NCBI GenBank assembly: GCA_902511185.1
Contig: CABXEK010000006.1
Coordinates: 1-40,610 of the forward strand
Origin: an uncultured Pelagibacteraceae bacterium
GTDB taxonomy: Bacteria > Pseudomonadota > Alphaproteobacteria > Pelagibacterales > Pelagibacteraceae
Length of the DNA: 40,610 nt
Direction of reading: 5' to 3'
Part shown: positions 33,426 through 40,610 of the stretch, piece after piece
Layout of the letters: every line of letters starts with the position of its first letter
Numbering within the stretch: the first letter of the stretch is position 1
Program-made: the position numbers and the translations under genes
Notes under the pieces: model-generated
Databases searched by the model: none
What the model saw: the letters and a program-made list of their open reading frames with translations, nothing else
What the model was told of the DNA's origin: nothing

Positions 33426-34457
33426 ATGTCTGACCCAATTATCAAATGCGAGGGTGTTTATAAAATTTTTGGTGAAAATGCCAAAAAAATGCTTGAAGAA
33501 GCAAATGGCAATGTAGATGCAAAAACTTTCCAAGAGAATGGATGCATTGTAGGTGTAAATAATGCTTCTTTTGAAGTTTTGAAAGGAGAAATGTTAGTTG
33601 TGATGGGTTTATCAGGCTCAGGTAAATCAACTTTATTGAGATGTATTTCTAGATTAACTGAAGCAACAGGTGGAAAAATTTTTATAGAGGGTCAAAACCT
33701 ACTTCAATTAAATAACAAAGAGTTAATTGATCTAAGACGAAATAAAATGGGAATGGTTTTTCAAAGCTTTGCTTTATTGCCTCATAAAACAGTTTTAGAG
33801 AACATAGCCTTTCCACTTCAAATTAAAGGAATTAAAACTGAAGATAGTATTAGTAAAGCAATGGAAATGGTAAAATTGGTTGGACTTGATGGAAGAGAAA
33901 ACTATTTTCCAAGAGAACTTTCGGGAGGCCAACAACAAAGAGTAGGTATTGCTAGATCATTGGCTGTAGAACCGGACATATGGTTTTTGGATGAACCTTT
34001 TTCTGCATTAGATCCATTAATTAGAAAAGAAATGCAAGATGAATTTTTAAGACTTCAAGAAAAATTGCAAAAAACAATAATGTTTATTACTCACGATTTT
34101 GACGAAGCTTTAAAATTAGCTGACCGAATTGCGATTATGAAAGATGGTGTTATTGAACAATTAGATACACCAGCTAATATTGTTTTAAACCCTGCAACAG
34201 AATATGTAAGAAAGTTTACTGAAGAAGTCCCTAGAGAAAAAGTTTTAATAATAGAAGATGTGATGGAAGCGTCTGCGAAAGATAATTTAAGTGATTTAAA
34301 AGTTTCAAAAAATGAAATTATTGAAAACGTAGCAGAAAAAATTCTAACTCAAGAAAAAACAGTTGCTGTAGTAGATGAAAATAATGAAATTATAGGTTCT
34401 ATCAATCCATCAAAAATAATTAATACAGTTTTTGGAGGACGTAAAAATAATAGTTAA
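33426..34457 (+). CDS. tmoW: ABC transporter ATP-binding protein (TMAO/quaternary amine type)
   Basis: The 343-residue protein matches ProV/OpuA-type ATPases. Walker A is GLSGSGKST at 61-69, the Q-loop is MVFQSFALLPHKTVLEN, the signature is LSGGQQQRVGIARSLA near 163, and Walker B is WFLDEPFSALD. The C-terminal part, about 270-343, is a short CBS-like regulatory segment. It opens the tmoW-tmoV pair, with the permease starting 3 bases after its stop. No Shine-Dalgarno is evident before the ATG; a TATAAC box lies 13 bases upstream, so the mRNA may be short-leadered. Confidence 0.85.
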   Translation: MSDPIIKCEGVYKIFGENAKKMLEEANGNVDAKTFQENGCIVGVNNASFEVLKGEMLVVMGLSGSGKSTLLRCISRLTEATGGKIFIEGQNLLQLNNKELIDLRRNKMGMVFQSFALLPHKTVLENIAFPLQIKGIKTEDSISKAMEMVKLVGLDGRENYFPRELSGGQQQRVGIARSLAVEPDIWFLDEPFSALDPLIRKEMQDEFLRLQEKLQKTIMFITHDFDEALKLADRIAIMKDGVIEQLDTPANIVLNPATEYVRKFTEEVPREKVLIIEDVMEASAKDNLSDLKVSKNEIIENVAEKILTQEKTVAVVDENNEIIGSINPSKIINTVFGGRKNNS

Positions 34458-34460
34458 AAT

Positions 34461-36614
34461 ATGGAATTAATAAGAAAATATCCCAAGTTGTTTCAGTGGT
34501 TATTTTTATTAATAGTATTTTTTGCATTATGTTTCGCTATTGATGTTCCCGAAACTTATAAATTCATAAGAGGGCAGGCAGAATTTATTAAAGATCCCAA
34601 CCAAAGTTCATACGTTTTATTTGGTAAAGAGGTGAGATATTATGCATTTGACGTTTTTTGGAGATTACCTCCACTTCTAGGATGGCTTCCAATTTGGATA
34701 AATGACTCTTTATTTTTCTTGATGAATGAGTGGATGCCAATGGAGTTTTGGAACGAAGATACTCAAGAATTTAAAACTCGACCTTTAGTATTACAAATTA
34801 CTCGAAATGTAACTTCTTTCATGACTTTTCTTATTGAATTAATAAGAGAGATTTTATTAGGTGGGCTGAATACTATTGTTGCATTTTCTAGTTGGGATTG
34901 GATTGACGCAAATCCATGGGCAGAATTACCTGGATTACCATGGACAATTGTAGCAGCAGGAGCAACAATATTAGCTTACAAGCTTAGTGGTAAGGGACTT
35001 GCACTTTTTGCTGCTTTAGTGATGATTTATATTTCAATATTTGGTCAATGGAAACCTTCAATGCAAACACTATCTTTTATATTAGTAGCAGCACCATTAT
35101 CATTTATTTTTGGCTTAGGTTTGGGTGTGGCAGCATTTAAAAGTAAACGAGTTGAGAAAACTTTATATCCAATACTTTTAGTTATGCAGACTATGCCACA
35201 ATATGCAGTCTTAGTTCCAGCAATTGTTCTATTTGGAGTTGGGGATCATGCAGCTGTAATCATAACTATGGTTGTTGCGGTACCTCCAATGATACTATTA
35301 ACTTTATTAGGTCTTAGAGGGATATCTCCAGAAGTTATTGAAGCTGGTAAAATGAGTGGATGTAGTAATTGGCAATTAATGTCCAAAGTGTTAATTCCAA
35401 CTGCTAGAAGAGATATCTTAATTGGTGTTAACCAGGTGATTATGGTTTGTTTTTCTATGGCCGTTATTTCAGCTTTTATAGGTGCAAAAGGTTTGGGGTT
35501 TAATTTATTGCTAGCATTAAATCAGTTAAACATTGGATTAGCACTAGAAGCTGGACTATGTATTAGCTTGATTGCAATACTTTTGGATAAAATGTCTCTA
35601 GCCTGGGCTAATAAGCAAATTGATTATTTTGGTAATTTAACTTTTTTCCAACGTCATAAAAATACATTTTTTTTTGGTATAGCTGTAATATTAGGGATAT
35701 TATTTGCATACTTTGGATCTTTTTATTTTAAAGAAGGTTATAATTATCTTTTTGAAATTCCACACAACAAGGGAATTTCAACAGCTGATTTTTGGAATAA
35801 AGGTGTTGATTGGATTTTTGACACCTTCTTCGTATATATAAAAGCATTTAACACTTGGTTAATTGTGGATGTGCTTCAGCCGATGCGTGCTTTATATTTA
35901 AGAATGCCTGCTGTTGCCACATTAGTTTTAGTAGTAGGAGCAGGATACATAATAGGCGGTATTCGTTCTGCTTTAGTTGTTTGTGGGTTAACATTATTTA
36001 TTGCGTTAAGTCCATGGTGGGATAGAGCTTTAGTTACAACTTACATGGCAACCTTTGGTGTAATTATATCTTGTATAATTGGATTTACAGTTGGTACTTT
36101 GTGCTTTCAGAACAAGAATTCAGCTAGTTTTATGTTGGGAGTTTGTGATATTTTTCAAACATTTCCATCATTTGTATATTTAATACCTGTAATGATGCTT
36201 TTTGGAATAACAGACACTTCAGTATTAATTGCAGTAATAGTTTATGCAACAATACCAGCCACTAGATATACTATTGAAGGTTTAAGAAGTGTGCCAACAG
36301 CTTTACACGATGCAGCGACAATGTCAGGTGTAACGAAATTTCAAAGATTATTTAAAATAGAATTTCCCTTAGCTTTTCCACACATGATGCTTGGATTAAA
36401 TCAAACGATAGTATTTGCTCTATTCATGGTCATTATTGGTGCATTTATTGGAACTGAGGATCTAGGACAATATATTTTAAAAGCTTTATCTGATAAAAAA
36501 GGTGCGGGTATTGGATTAACCCTGGGTATTTGTGTCGCTTTTATTGGTTTAATTTTTGATAATTTAATTAGAACTTGGGTGGATCAAAGAAAAAAACATT
36601 TGGGAATAAATTAA
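34461..36614 (+). CDS. tmoV: ABC transporter permease with fused duplicated halves
   Basis: At 717 residues this is about twice the size of ProW. Two copies of the BPD permease core are visible, each with an ATPase-coupling EAA loop: EAGKMSGCSNWQLMSKVLIP near 292-311 and DAATMSGVTKFQRLFKIEFP near 615-634. About 14 or more hydrophobic segments are present. The fusion lets one gene supply both halves of the membrane channel, as in described TMAO permeases. It is directly downstream of tmoW. Its stop overlaps the convergent dddK stop by four bases. Confidence 0.83.
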   Translation: MELIRKYPKLFQWLFLLIVFFALCFAIDVPETYKFIRGQAEFIKDPNQSSYVLFGKEVRYYAFDVFWRLPPLLGWLPIWINDSLFFLMNEWMPMEFWNEDTQEFKTRPLVLQITRNVTSFMTFLIELIREILLGGLNTIVAFSSWDWIDANPWAELPGLPWTIVAAGATILAYKLSGKGLALFAALVMIYISIFGQWKPSMQTLSFILVAAPLSFIFGLGLGVAAFKSKRVEKTLYPILLVMQTMPQYAVLVPAIVLFGVGDHAAVIITMVVAVPPMILLTLLGLRGISPEVIEAGKMSGCSNWQLMSKVLIPTARRDILIGVNQVIMVCFSMAVISAFIGAKGLGFNLLLALNQLNIGLALEAGLCISLIAILLDKMSLAWANKQIDYFGNLTFFQRHKNTFFFGIAVILGILFAYFGSFYFKEGYNYLFEIPHNKGISTADFWNKGVDWIFDTFFVYIKAFNTWLIVDVLQPMRALYLRMPAVATLVLVVGAGYIIGGIRSALVVCGLTLFIALSPWWDRALVTTYMATFGVIISCIIGFTVGTLCFQNKNSASFMLGVCDIFQTFPSFVYLIPVMMLFGITDTSVLIAVIVYATIPATRYTIEGLRSVPTALHDAATMSGVTKFQRLFKIEFPLAFPHMMLGLNQTIVFALFMVIIGAFIGTEDLGQYILKALSDKKGAGIGLTLGICVAFIGLIFDNLIRTWVDQRKKHLGIN

Positions 36615-36985
36615 GAAAGATATTTAACTTCAGAAAAACGATCTGTTGGAAAAATCCAATAAAATTCTAAAGTTTCTTTTCCATTATTTCTTAAAGCATG
36701 TTTTGCATTTCCTTCAATATATACTACATCACCCTTGCTGATCTCTTCCAATTCTCCTGATTTATTTAATATACCAGTACCATTTGTGATAACATATATT
36801 TCTGCGGGTGAATGATAATGGAGTGTCAAATCTCCTCCAGGAGCAATTTCAGCAAAACCTAGCGAAAGTCCAGAACTTTTTGTAAAATCTGCATCAATTA
36901 AAAATTTCCACCTAACCCCAGGATATTTATCAGTTGATGACCACTCTTGATTTAATACAGATTTAAGGTTTTTTACAAAAATCAT
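36611..36985 (-). CDS. dddK: DMSP lyase, cupin type
   Basis: A 124-residue single-domain cupin. The metal and catalytic residues of the SAR11 DMSP lyase DddK are found at the numbering I remember for that enzyme: H56 and H58 in LHYHSP, E62, Y64 (proposed base) in AEIYVI, and H96 in AKHAL. The N-terminal MIFVKNL and C-terminal FYWIFPTDRFSEV also match my memory of the DddK sequence closely. DddK splits DMSP into DMS and acrylate. It starts 19 bases after the tmm stop on the same strand, so the two are very likely one operon. A generic cupin is the only alternative, less likely given the residue match. Confidence 0.88.
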   Translation of the reverse strand: MIFVKNLKSVLNQEWSSTDKYPGVRWKFLIDADFTKSSGLSLGFAEIAPGGDLTLHYHSPAEIYVITNGTGILNKSGELEEISKGDVVYIEGNAKHALRNNGKETLEFYWIFPTDRFSEVKYLS

Positions 36986-37004
36986 TTAATCAAGACATCA
37001 AAAA

Positions 37005-38342
37005 TTATTTTTTTTGATCTAAAAAAACTTTTAAAGAGTCGTCCATCGCAGTTTCCCAAGGTGTATGATGAACTGGTCCAACAGAACCTGTTACAGGTGA
37101 AGAGAAAGATTTATTTCTATAAGTCATAATGTCCTCAACTTTATGATGTTCCCATTCTTTAAAATGTTTTCTAATTAATTCAAAATCAATTTTTGGATAA
37201 TCAGACATGCTATGAAGTTCTTTTGTATATTCAGTTTGAAAATCAATCATCTGATCAGGATTCTCCAACTTTTCTTCCATTGATACCCATTTGTTTATAT
37301 CTTTTTCTATTTCTGTATCATTTGGAACTTTTATTTTTCCCATAACTACATCTCTTGCAAACCAAGCTTGACAATCAAACATATTAAAAGTGTGAAATTG
37401 GTCCTGCATTCCAAGGTACATCAATTTATGATTATTTTGCCAAACTACACCTTTATATAATTTAGGTGGATATAATCTGTTAGTCGTTTGAAGCTTAAGA
37501 TCCTCAGATATAAAAGGGAAATGGTGAAGGTATCCCGTACATAGAATTATTGCATCTGCCTCTTGTTCATGACCATCTTTGAAAATTGCCTTGTTTCCTT
37601 CAAGTCGATCTAAATGATAAACTTCTTTCATACCTTTAGGCCATTTAAATCCCATCGGATTATGTCTATATCCAATGGTTACACTTTTTGCTCCATATTT
37701 ATAACATTGTAGAGCAACATCTTCTGCAGAGTAACTACTTCCTAAAACAACAACATTTTTGTCTCTAAACTCTTCAGCATCTCTAAAATCATGAGAGTGC
37801 ATTATTCTTCCTGGGAAAGATTTCATTCCGGGATATTCAGGTATAAATGGAACTGAAAAATGTCCAGTTGATACAACCACATAATCAAATGTATCTTTTA
37901 AAATTGAATCATTTTTTTTGTTTCTATATGTGAGTTCGAAACGGTCATTGCTGTAAGTTACATTGGTAACAGTTGTATTGAACTTTACCTTATCTTTTAA
38001 GTTTCCTTTTTTTACTCTACCTAAAATATAATCATATAAAACTTCTCTAGGTGGAAATGAAGGTATTGGTTTTCCAAAATGCTCATCAAATGAATAGTCT
38101 GCAAATTCTAAGCATTCTTTAGGTCCATTAGACCAAAGATATCTGTACATGCTATTAGGCACAGGGTCACCGTATTGATCAGAACCAGTTCTCCAGCTGT
38201 AATTCCATAATCCACCCCAATCTTCTTGTTTATCAAAACAAACAATTTCTGGAATTTTTTCACCTTTTTTTTCAGCTTGTTCAAAAGACCTCAACATTGA
38301 TAATCCACAGGGGCCAGCACCAATAATAGCAATTTTAGTCAT
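37005..38342 (-). CDS. tmm: Trimethylamine monooxygenase (flavin-containing monooxygenase)
   Basis: The 445-residue protein is a bacterial FMO. FAD binding is at IGAGPCG (7-13), the FMO signature is FPGRIMHSHDF (176-186), the NADPH-binding loop is VLGSSYSAED (199-208), and CTGYLHHFPF near 268 is the conserved distal segment. Tmm oxidises trimethylamine to TMAO with NADPH and oxygen; related enzymes also oxidise dimethyl sulfide to DMSO. It is immediately upstream of dddK, whose product is DMS. Its start lies in a 144-base gap shared with the gpsA-like gene. Confidence 0.92.
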   Translation of the reverse strand: MTKIAIIGAGPCGLSMLRSFEQAEKKGEKIPEIVCFDKQEDWGGLWNYSWRTGSDQYGDPVPNSMYRYLWSNGPKECLEFADYSFDEHFGKPIPSFPPREVLYDYILGRVKKGNLKDKVKFNTTVTNVTYSNDRFELTYRNKKNDSILKDTFDYVVVSTGHFSVPFIPEYPGMKSFPGRIMHSHDFRDAEEFRDKNVVVLGSSYSAEDVALQCYKYGAKSVTIGYRHNPMGFKWPKGMKEVYHLDRLEGNKAIFKDGHEQEADAIILCTGYLHHFPFISEDLKLQTTNRLYPPKLYKGVVWQNNHKLMYLGMQDQFHTFNMFDCQAWFARDVVMGKIKVPNDTEIEKDINKWVSMEEKLENPDQMIDFQTEYTKELHSMSDYPKIDFELIRKHFKEWEHHKVEDIMTYRNKSFSSPVTGSVGPVHHTPWETAMDDSLKVFLDQKK

Positions 38343-38436
38343 ATAATTAACTCCAGATTTTTTATTTTATTTATCCAATTTAGTCATAAAATATTAGAAA
38401 TTAAAAGAAAATTTGCATGTATTTTAAGATAAGATC

Positions 38437-38465
38437 TTGCAAGGGTTGTAACAATTAGCTAGAAA
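38437..38465 (+). promoter_or_regulatory. Predicted promoter of the gpsA-like gene
   Basis: TTGCAA (38437-38442) and TAGAAA (38460-38465) are spaced by 17 bases, with partial matches to sigma-70 boxes. The start would be near 38472, giving a leader of about 15 bases. The octamer TTTAGCTT occurs twice just downstream before the ATG. Confidence 0.35.
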
Positions 38466-38486
38466 ACTTTAGCTTTAATTTAGCTT

Positions 38487-39515
38487 ATGAAAAAAATAAT
38501 TATAATAGGTGCTGGTGCAATGGGGTCTGCTTTTGCGGTTCCATGTTTGGATAATAAGAACGATGTTACAATTGTTGGAACACATTTAGAAGATAGCTTA
38601 ATTGAAAGTATCATTTCTAACAATCATATTCATCCAGGATTAAAAACGCAGTTACCAAAAGAAATTAAATTTGAACGATTTGAAAAACTACAAAATATTT
38701 TAAAACAAAATATTGATATTATCGTTTGTGGAGTAAGCTCAGTAGGTATTGAGTGGTTTGTTCAACAAATTTCAAAAAATTATAAAAAAAAAATTCCTAT
38801 TGTATTGTTAACCAAAGGATTATCTATAGTAGACAATGAACTTTCTACACTTTCAGACAAAATAAAAAATCTTTTAAAAAAAGAAGGTCATTCTAAAATT
38901 AATATTTCAGCTATTAAAGGACCATGTTTAGCGGCAGGATTGGCAAACAAAATGAGAACAGGGACGGTTATTGCTAATAAAAATTTAAAAGATTGCCAGT
39001 TTTTAAAAAAAACAATCTCAACAAACTATTATTCTACTGAAATCTCAGAAGATATAAATGGCGTTGAGTTATCAGGAGCTATTAAAAATATTTATTCAAT
39101 GTTAATAGGTGCATCCGAAGGGCTGAGTAACCCTCAAGCTACAAAAGAAATTCAATCAAAATACTTTTTAAATACTGCAGCATCTTTAATACATAGATCA
39201 ATTTCTGAAATGGTTGAATTTGTCACTAATTATGGAGGTAAAGCCGAAACAGTTTATGGTTTAGCGGGTCTTGGTGATTTATATGTTAGCGCAATTGGTG
39301 GAAGAAATAGTTTAATGGGAAAATATTTAGGTGAAGGGTATCTATACAATGATGCTAAAGAAAAATTTATGAAGGATATTACTGTAGAAGGTGCTCAATT
39401 AGCTTTAGAAATTGGACCAAAAATTTTGCAGGATTTAAATCCGAAGCATTTCCCGCTTATGCTTAGTATGCTGCAAACTATTTGTGAAAATAAAAAATTA
39501 CAAATTAATTGGTAA
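38487..39515 (+). CDS. gpsA: Glycerol-3-phosphate dehydrogenase-like protein (GpsA family)
   Basis: The 342-residue protein has an N-terminal NAD(P) fold (IIGAGAMGSAF at 6-16), a central AIKGPCLAAGLA segment typical of GpsA, GAIKNIYSM with the catalytic lysine and GLAGLGDLYVSAIGGRN near the substrate loop. GpsA reduces dihydroxyacetone phosphate to sn-glycerol 3-phosphate for phospholipid synthesis. The sequence is divergent from standard GpsA: the usual GLGDL-x-x-T-C is GLGDLYVSA here. So a related 2-hydroxyacid-type dehydrogenase is possible. It is convergent with fhs, with only 8 bases between the stops. Confidence 0.75.
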   Translation: MKKIIIIGAGAMGSAFAVPCLDNKNDVTIVGTHLEDSLIESIISNNHIHPGLKTQLPKEIKFERFEKLQNILKQNIDIIVCGVSSVGIEWFVQQISKNYKKKIPIVLLTKGLSIVDNELSTLSDKIKNLLKKEGHSKINISAIKGPCLAAGLANKMRTGTVIANKNLKDCQFLKKTISTNYYSTEISEDINGVELSGAIKNIYSMLIGASEGLSNPQATKEIQSKYFLNTAASLIHRSISEMVEFVTNYGGKAETVYGLAGLGDLYVSAIGGRNSLMGKYLGEGYLYNDAKEKFMKDITVEGAQLALEIGPKILQDLNPKHFPLMLSMLQTICENKKLQINW

Positions 39516-39523
39516 AAAATTTT

Positions 39524-40610
39524 TTAAAATAAACCTTCTATTTCACCATCTTTATTAAGTTTAATAGAGTCAGCTGCTGGCACTCTTGGTAGTCCTGGCA
39601 TTGTCATAATAGCCCCACAAACTACAACAATAAATTCTGCACCTGAAGAAAGTCTTATTTCTCTTATTGGCAGCGCATGACCAGTTGGTGCACCTTTGAG
39701 GCTAGGGTCAGTTGAAAAACTATATTGAGTTTTTGCAACACAAATTGGTAATTCACCATATCCAGCTTCTTCAAAGTTTTTTAATTGATCTCTAATTTTT
39801 GTATCAGCTATAACTTCATCTGCTCTGTAAATCTCTTTTGCAATTGTCTCAATTTTTTTAAATAGAGGTATTTTACTATCGTATAAAAACTTAAATTTAG
39901 CCTCATTTTTTTCACATAAATCAGCAACATGAGCGGCTAGTTCTTTCGTCCCCTCACCACCGTTTGCCCAGTGAGTACAAAGACTTGCTTTAACTCCTAA
40001 TCCATCACAAAATTCTATTAAGGCTTTTACTTCATTGTCAGTGTCTTTAATAAAATGGTTAACTGCAACAGCAACAGGTAATCCAAATTTTTTCACATTT
40101 TCAATATGTCTTTCAAGATTAATTAATCCTTTTTTAAGAGCATCAACATTTTCATTTTTTAGATCATCTTTAGCAACTCCACCATGCATTTTTAATGCTC
40201 TTATTGTTGCAACAATTACAACACAGCTTGGTTTTAGATTTGATTTTCTACACTTAATATCCAGAAATTTTTCTGCACCTAAGTCTGCACCAAACCCTGC
40301 TTCAGTTACCACATAGTCAGCAAGCTTTAATCCAGTTTTAGTAGCAATCACAGAATTACATCCATGTGCAATATTAGCAAATGGTCCTCCATGAATTATT
40401 GCGGGATTATTTTCTAAAGTTTGAGTTACATTTGGTCTGATTGCATCTTTTAACAACACAGTCATTGGACCTTGAGCTTTTAAATCTTTAGCATAAACAG
40501 GTTTTTTATCTCTTGTGTATGCAATTGTAATATTTCCAATTCTTTTTTCTAAATCTTCTAAATCATTAGATAAACAAAAGATCGCCATGATTTCTGATGC
40601 AACAGTTATG
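39524..40610 (-). CDS. fhs: Formate-tetrahydrofolate ligase, partial (N-terminus outside window)
   Basis: The frame continues past the internal ATG at 40588 to the right edge. Upstream codons read ITVASEI, joined to [18 protein letters not shown], a well known segment of formate-THF ligase, so the ATG is not the start. About 362 C-terminal residues are present of the usual 555 or so; the P-loop part is missing. [29 protein letters not shown] and the C-terminal [17 protein letters not shown] are conserved. The enzyme makes 10-formyl-THF from formate and ATP, which fits the one-carbon units released from TMAO and methylamine in this region. Confidence 0.95.
   Translation of the reverse strand, partial: ITVASEIMAIFCLSNDLEDLEKRIGNITIAYTRDKKPVYAKDLKAQGPMTVLLKDAIRPNVTQTLENNPAIIHGGPFANIAHGCNSVIATKTGLKLADYVVTEAGFGADLGAEKFLDIKCRKSNLKPSCVVIVATIRALKMHGGVAKDDLKNENVDALKKGLINLERHIENVKKFGLPVAVAVNHFIKDTDNEVKALIEFCDGLGVKASLCTHWANGGEGTKELAAHVADLCEKNEAKFKFLYDSKIPLFKKIETIAKEIYRADEVIADTKIRDQLKNFEEAGYGELPICVAKTQYSFSTDPSLKGAPTGHALPIREIRLSSGAEFIVVVCGAIMTMPGLPRVPAADSIKLNKDGEIEGLF

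Noticed and set aside
39515..39540. A-run and T-run between gpsA-like and fhs stops as a terminator
   Set aside because: AAAAAATTTTTT has no GC-rich stem and is common background in this DNA, so termination cannot be claimed.
1..40610. CRISPR arrays, transposases, integrases, phage genes, tRNA or rRNA genes
   Set aside because: No regularly spaced repeats, no recognisable mobile-element proteins and no RNA-gene sequence were seen; nearly every base is in an ordinary metabolic gene.

Overview
The window is AT-rich, almost wholly coding, with gaps of mostly 0 to 100 bases and many overlapping or abutting genes. It carries the trimethylamine/TMAO and DMSP gene set typical of marine SAR11 bacteria. 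I read it as a chromosomal segment of a Pelagibacter-like alphaproteobacterium. That rests on gene content, composition and recognition of families; no database search was run. I see no tRNA, rRNA, CRISPR array, prophage or insertion sequence.

Layout. (1) 1-1751, minus strand: end of a hotdog thioesterase gene, a membrane-anchored cyclophilin and an exported HExxH protein. (2) 1802-9537: a nitrogen-scavenging block with a ureohydrolase, an aldehyde dehydrogenase and an NCS1 permease on the plus strand, facing allantoinase puuE, allantoicase and ureidoglycolate lyase plus an M20 deacylase on the minus strand. (3) 9556-16586, plus strand: a very tight seven-gene run (CsaA-like, LysE-like, aconitase, YfgM-like, BamB-like, cupin-like, ZapE-like). 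(4) 16577-30820, minus strand: methylated-amine metabolism, with GMA synthetase, a diaminopropionate ammonia-lyase-like enzyme, an ammonium-transporter-family protein with small membrane proteins beside it, the three N-methylglutamate synthase subunits, a second glutamine-synthetase homologue, an FAD oxidoreductase, a MarR-like regulator and TMAO demethylase. (5) 30931-36614, plus strand: the TMAO ABC transporter, with its binding protein separated from the ATPase and permease by three genes of unknown function. (6) 36611-38342, minus strand: a DMSP lyase of the DddK type directly behind trimethylamine monooxygenase. (7) 38487-40610: a GpsA-like dehydrogenase and the C-terminal part of formate-tetrahydrofolate ligase.

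How the genes fit together. TMAO enters by TmoXWV or is made from TMA by Tmm. Tdm splits it into dimethylamine and formaldehyde. Methylamine is joined to glutamate by GmaS, and MgsABC turns the product into N-methylglutamate. One-carbon units can feed the folate pathway that includes Fhs. DddK releases DMS from DMSP, and Tmm-type enzymes are known to oxidise DMS as well as TMA, so the tmm-dddK pair looks like a short DMSP to DMS to DMSO route. The canonical dimethylamine monooxygenase and the four-subunit N-methylglutamate dehydrogenase are not in the window; a lone FAD oxidoreductase sits where such a step would be expected.
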